Assembly (NCBI GenBank): GCA_937907685.1 | Contig: CALCXF010000005.1 | Location: 1 to 34,986, forward strand | DNA from: an uncultured Nostocoides sp. | GTDB lineage: Bacteria > Actinomycetota > Actinomycetes > Actinomycetales > Dermatophilaceae | Reading direction: 5' to 3' | DNA length: 34,986 nt | Shown: positions 33,954 through 34,986 of the stretch, one piece after another | Position numbering within the stretch: the first letter of the stretch is position 1 | How the letters are laid out: each line of letters starts with the position of its first letter | Notes under the pieces: generated by a model | The model's database searches: none | The model's input: only the letters and a program-made list of their open reading frames with translations | What the model was told of the DNA's origin: nothing | Translations under genes and position numbers: made by a program

Positions 33954-34820
33954 TCAGGCGGCGGGGGTGTGGGTGTGGGGGGTGGTGTCGGTGTCCTGGA
34001 GGTGGGTGCGCAGGCGGGTGAGGGTGGTGCGCAGGATGCGGGAGACCTGCATCTGGGAGACGCCGATGTGGTCGCCGATCTGGGTCTGGGTGAGCTCGTC
34101 GACGAACCGGAGCCGGAGGACGAGGCGTTCGCGGTCGGTGAGGTGGGTGATGGCCTGGCGCAGGGCGTCGTGCAGGTCGTAGGTGGTGGTGGTGCAGTCG
34201 GTGGTGAGGAGGTGGTCGGCCAGGGGGGTGCCGGCGGGGGTGGGGGCGTCCAGGGAGGTGGCGTGGTACCCGGCGGAGCAGGAGCGGGCCTCGGCGACGT
34301 CGGCGGTGCTGACGGTGAGGACGGCGGCGATCTCGGTGTCGTGGGGGTCGCGGGCGAGGTGGTGGCGCAGGCGTTCCTCCTCGGTGACCAGCGCGGCGCG
34401 CAGCTCCTGGATCCGCCGGGGTGGGCGCACCGACCAGCCGTGGTCGCGGAACCAGCGCTTGACCTCCCCGGAGATGGTCGGGGCGGCGTAGGCGGCGAAC
34501 CCGGGGCCGGTGCCGGGGCGGTACCGGTGGACGGCCTTGACCAGGGCGGTGCGGGCGACCTGGAGCAGGTCGTCGGTCTCGATGCCCCGCCCGGCGTACC
34601 GCAACGCGATCGCGTCGGCCAGGGGCAGGGCGGCCAGGACCATCCGCTCACGCAGCTCCGCGGCCTGCTCCGTCGTGGCCGCCGCGGCGGCGGTGGCGAG
34701 CTCCTCGACGTCGGTGTCGATGTCGTGGTGGCGGGTCCCCACCGGCGCCGCGCCCCCCACCGGGGTGGGCGTCTCGGCGGTGCTGGTGGCGGTCGGGGTC
34801 GGGGCGGTGGTCTGGGGCAC
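33954..34820 (-). CDS. Sigma-B/F/G-type RNA polymerase sigma factor
   Basis: A 288-residue sigma-70 factor of the stress/sporulation (SigB/SigF/SigG) type. Region 2: LADAIALRYAGRGIETDDLLQVARTALVKAVHRYRPG and GFAAYAAPTISGEVKRWFRDHGWSVRPPRR. Region 3 follows (ELRAALVTEEERLRHHLARDPHDTEIAAVL). Region 4: LTDRERLVLRLRFVDELTQTQIGDHIGVSQMQVSRILRTTLTRLRTHL. The N-terminal 40 residues and the C-terminal tail are Thr/Pro/Ala-rich and low in complexity. The GTG at 34820 has AAAGGA upstream; a longer frame to 34943 begins with unlikely residues. No anti-sigma or anti-anti-sigma gene is seen in the window. It lies directly upstream of the glycan operon and a matching promoter. Confidence 0.92.
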   Translation of the reverse strand: MPQTTAPTPTATSTAETPTPVGGAAPVGTRHHDIDTDVEELATAAAAATTEQAAELRERMVLAALPLADAIALRYAGRGIETDDLLQVARTALVKAVHRYRPGTGPGFAAYAAPTISGEVKRWFRDHGWSVRPPRRIQELRAALVTEEERLRHHLARDPHDTEIAAVLTVSTADVAEARSCSAGYHATSLDAPTPAGTPLADHLLTTDCTTTTYDLHDALRQAITHLTDRERLVLRLRFVDELTQTQIGDHIGVSQMQVSRILRTTLTRLRTHLQDTDTTPHTHTPAA

Positions 34821-34947
34821 GGTCTCGTCCTTTGCGAAGGAAACGACGATGGCGCCACTGCTGGACCATGGGCCACACCCACGACACAGCGGGTGCGACC
34901 TGCCGCACCGGTTCGGGGCTGCGACTGGGACCGACCGTAGCAACGCC

Positions 34948-34972
34948 CCACCCCCACCGGGGCTTTGCGAAC
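34948..34972 (-). promoter_or_regulatory. Weak sigma-B-type promoter candidate upstream of the sigma gene
   Basis: GTTC (34972-34969), 15-nt spacer, GGGTGG (34953-34948). It has the same spacing as the 33928 site but lies in a G-run, so chance is likely. A sigma-70-type -10 TACGGT is at 34939-34934. Apart from these I see nothing in 34821-34986. Confidence 0.2.
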
Positions 34973-34986
34973 AGCACTTCTCGTCG

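Noticed and set aside
33969-34940. 323-codon plus-strand Gly/Val-rich open frame
   Set aside because: Antisense shadow of the sigma factor gene, caused by its Thr/His/Pro-rich codons; no domain and no SD.

Overview
The window is about 35 kb of very GC-rich DNA, almost fully coding, on both strands. GAF-ANTAR, DUF2510, DUF3516-helicase and sigma-B/F-type sigma genes, frequent GTG starts and many apparently leaderless genes point to an actinomycete. My best guess, from general look only, is a member of Micrococcales near the Intrasporangiaceae. I see no rRNA, tRNA, CRISPR array, insertion sequence or prophage.

Layout. 1-3884 (minus): a DUF3516 superfamily 2 helicase cut by the window edge, a DUF1801 protein, an aldo/keto reductase, a DUF2945 protein and a four-helix membrane protein. 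3956-10722: a catabolic island. A minus-strand operon of five tightly packed genes (class III CoA-transferase, short citryl-CoA-lyase-like protein, LigB-type and LigA-type extradiol dioxygenase subunits, MDR oxidoreductase) faces a plus-strand pair (amidohydrolase and PcaR/PcaU-type IclR regulator). The 216-bp gap between them has back-to-back TTGACA elements and two copies of the same 16-bp palindrome, one at each end. 10741-21837: housekeeping and accessory genes, many leaderless (DUF4177, M50 peptidase, NagA-like deacetylase, DEAD-box helicase, Lon-N-like protein, MazG-like protein, fructosamine kinase, App1-like phosphatase, Fpg/Nei glycosylase, rhodanese, ZIP transporter, AAA ATPase, ArsR-SRPBCC pair). 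21857-24490 (minus): metallophosphoesterase, ECF42-like sigma factor with its DGPF/YCII partner, GNAT acetyltransferase. 24721-28784: membrane alpha/beta-hydrolase, DUF2510 protein, and a convergent class-C beta-lactamase-fold hydrolase. 28814-34820 (minus): a sigma-B/F-type sigma factor, then a GH1-like/glycosyltransferase fusion, a small Cys-rich protein and UDP-galactopyranose mutase joined by 4-nt overlaps, then a GAF remnant and an intact GAF-ANTAR gene.

Two systems stand out. The first is the catabolic island: ring opening by LigAB, CoA activation and lyase cleavage under a PcaR-like regulator, with an amidohydrolase probably preparing the substrate; the substrate is unknown. The second is a possible stress-controlled cell-surface glycan operon: a sigma-B-type promoter (GTTT-N15-GGGTAG) lies in the 110-bp gap between the sigma-B-like gene and the glycan genes.
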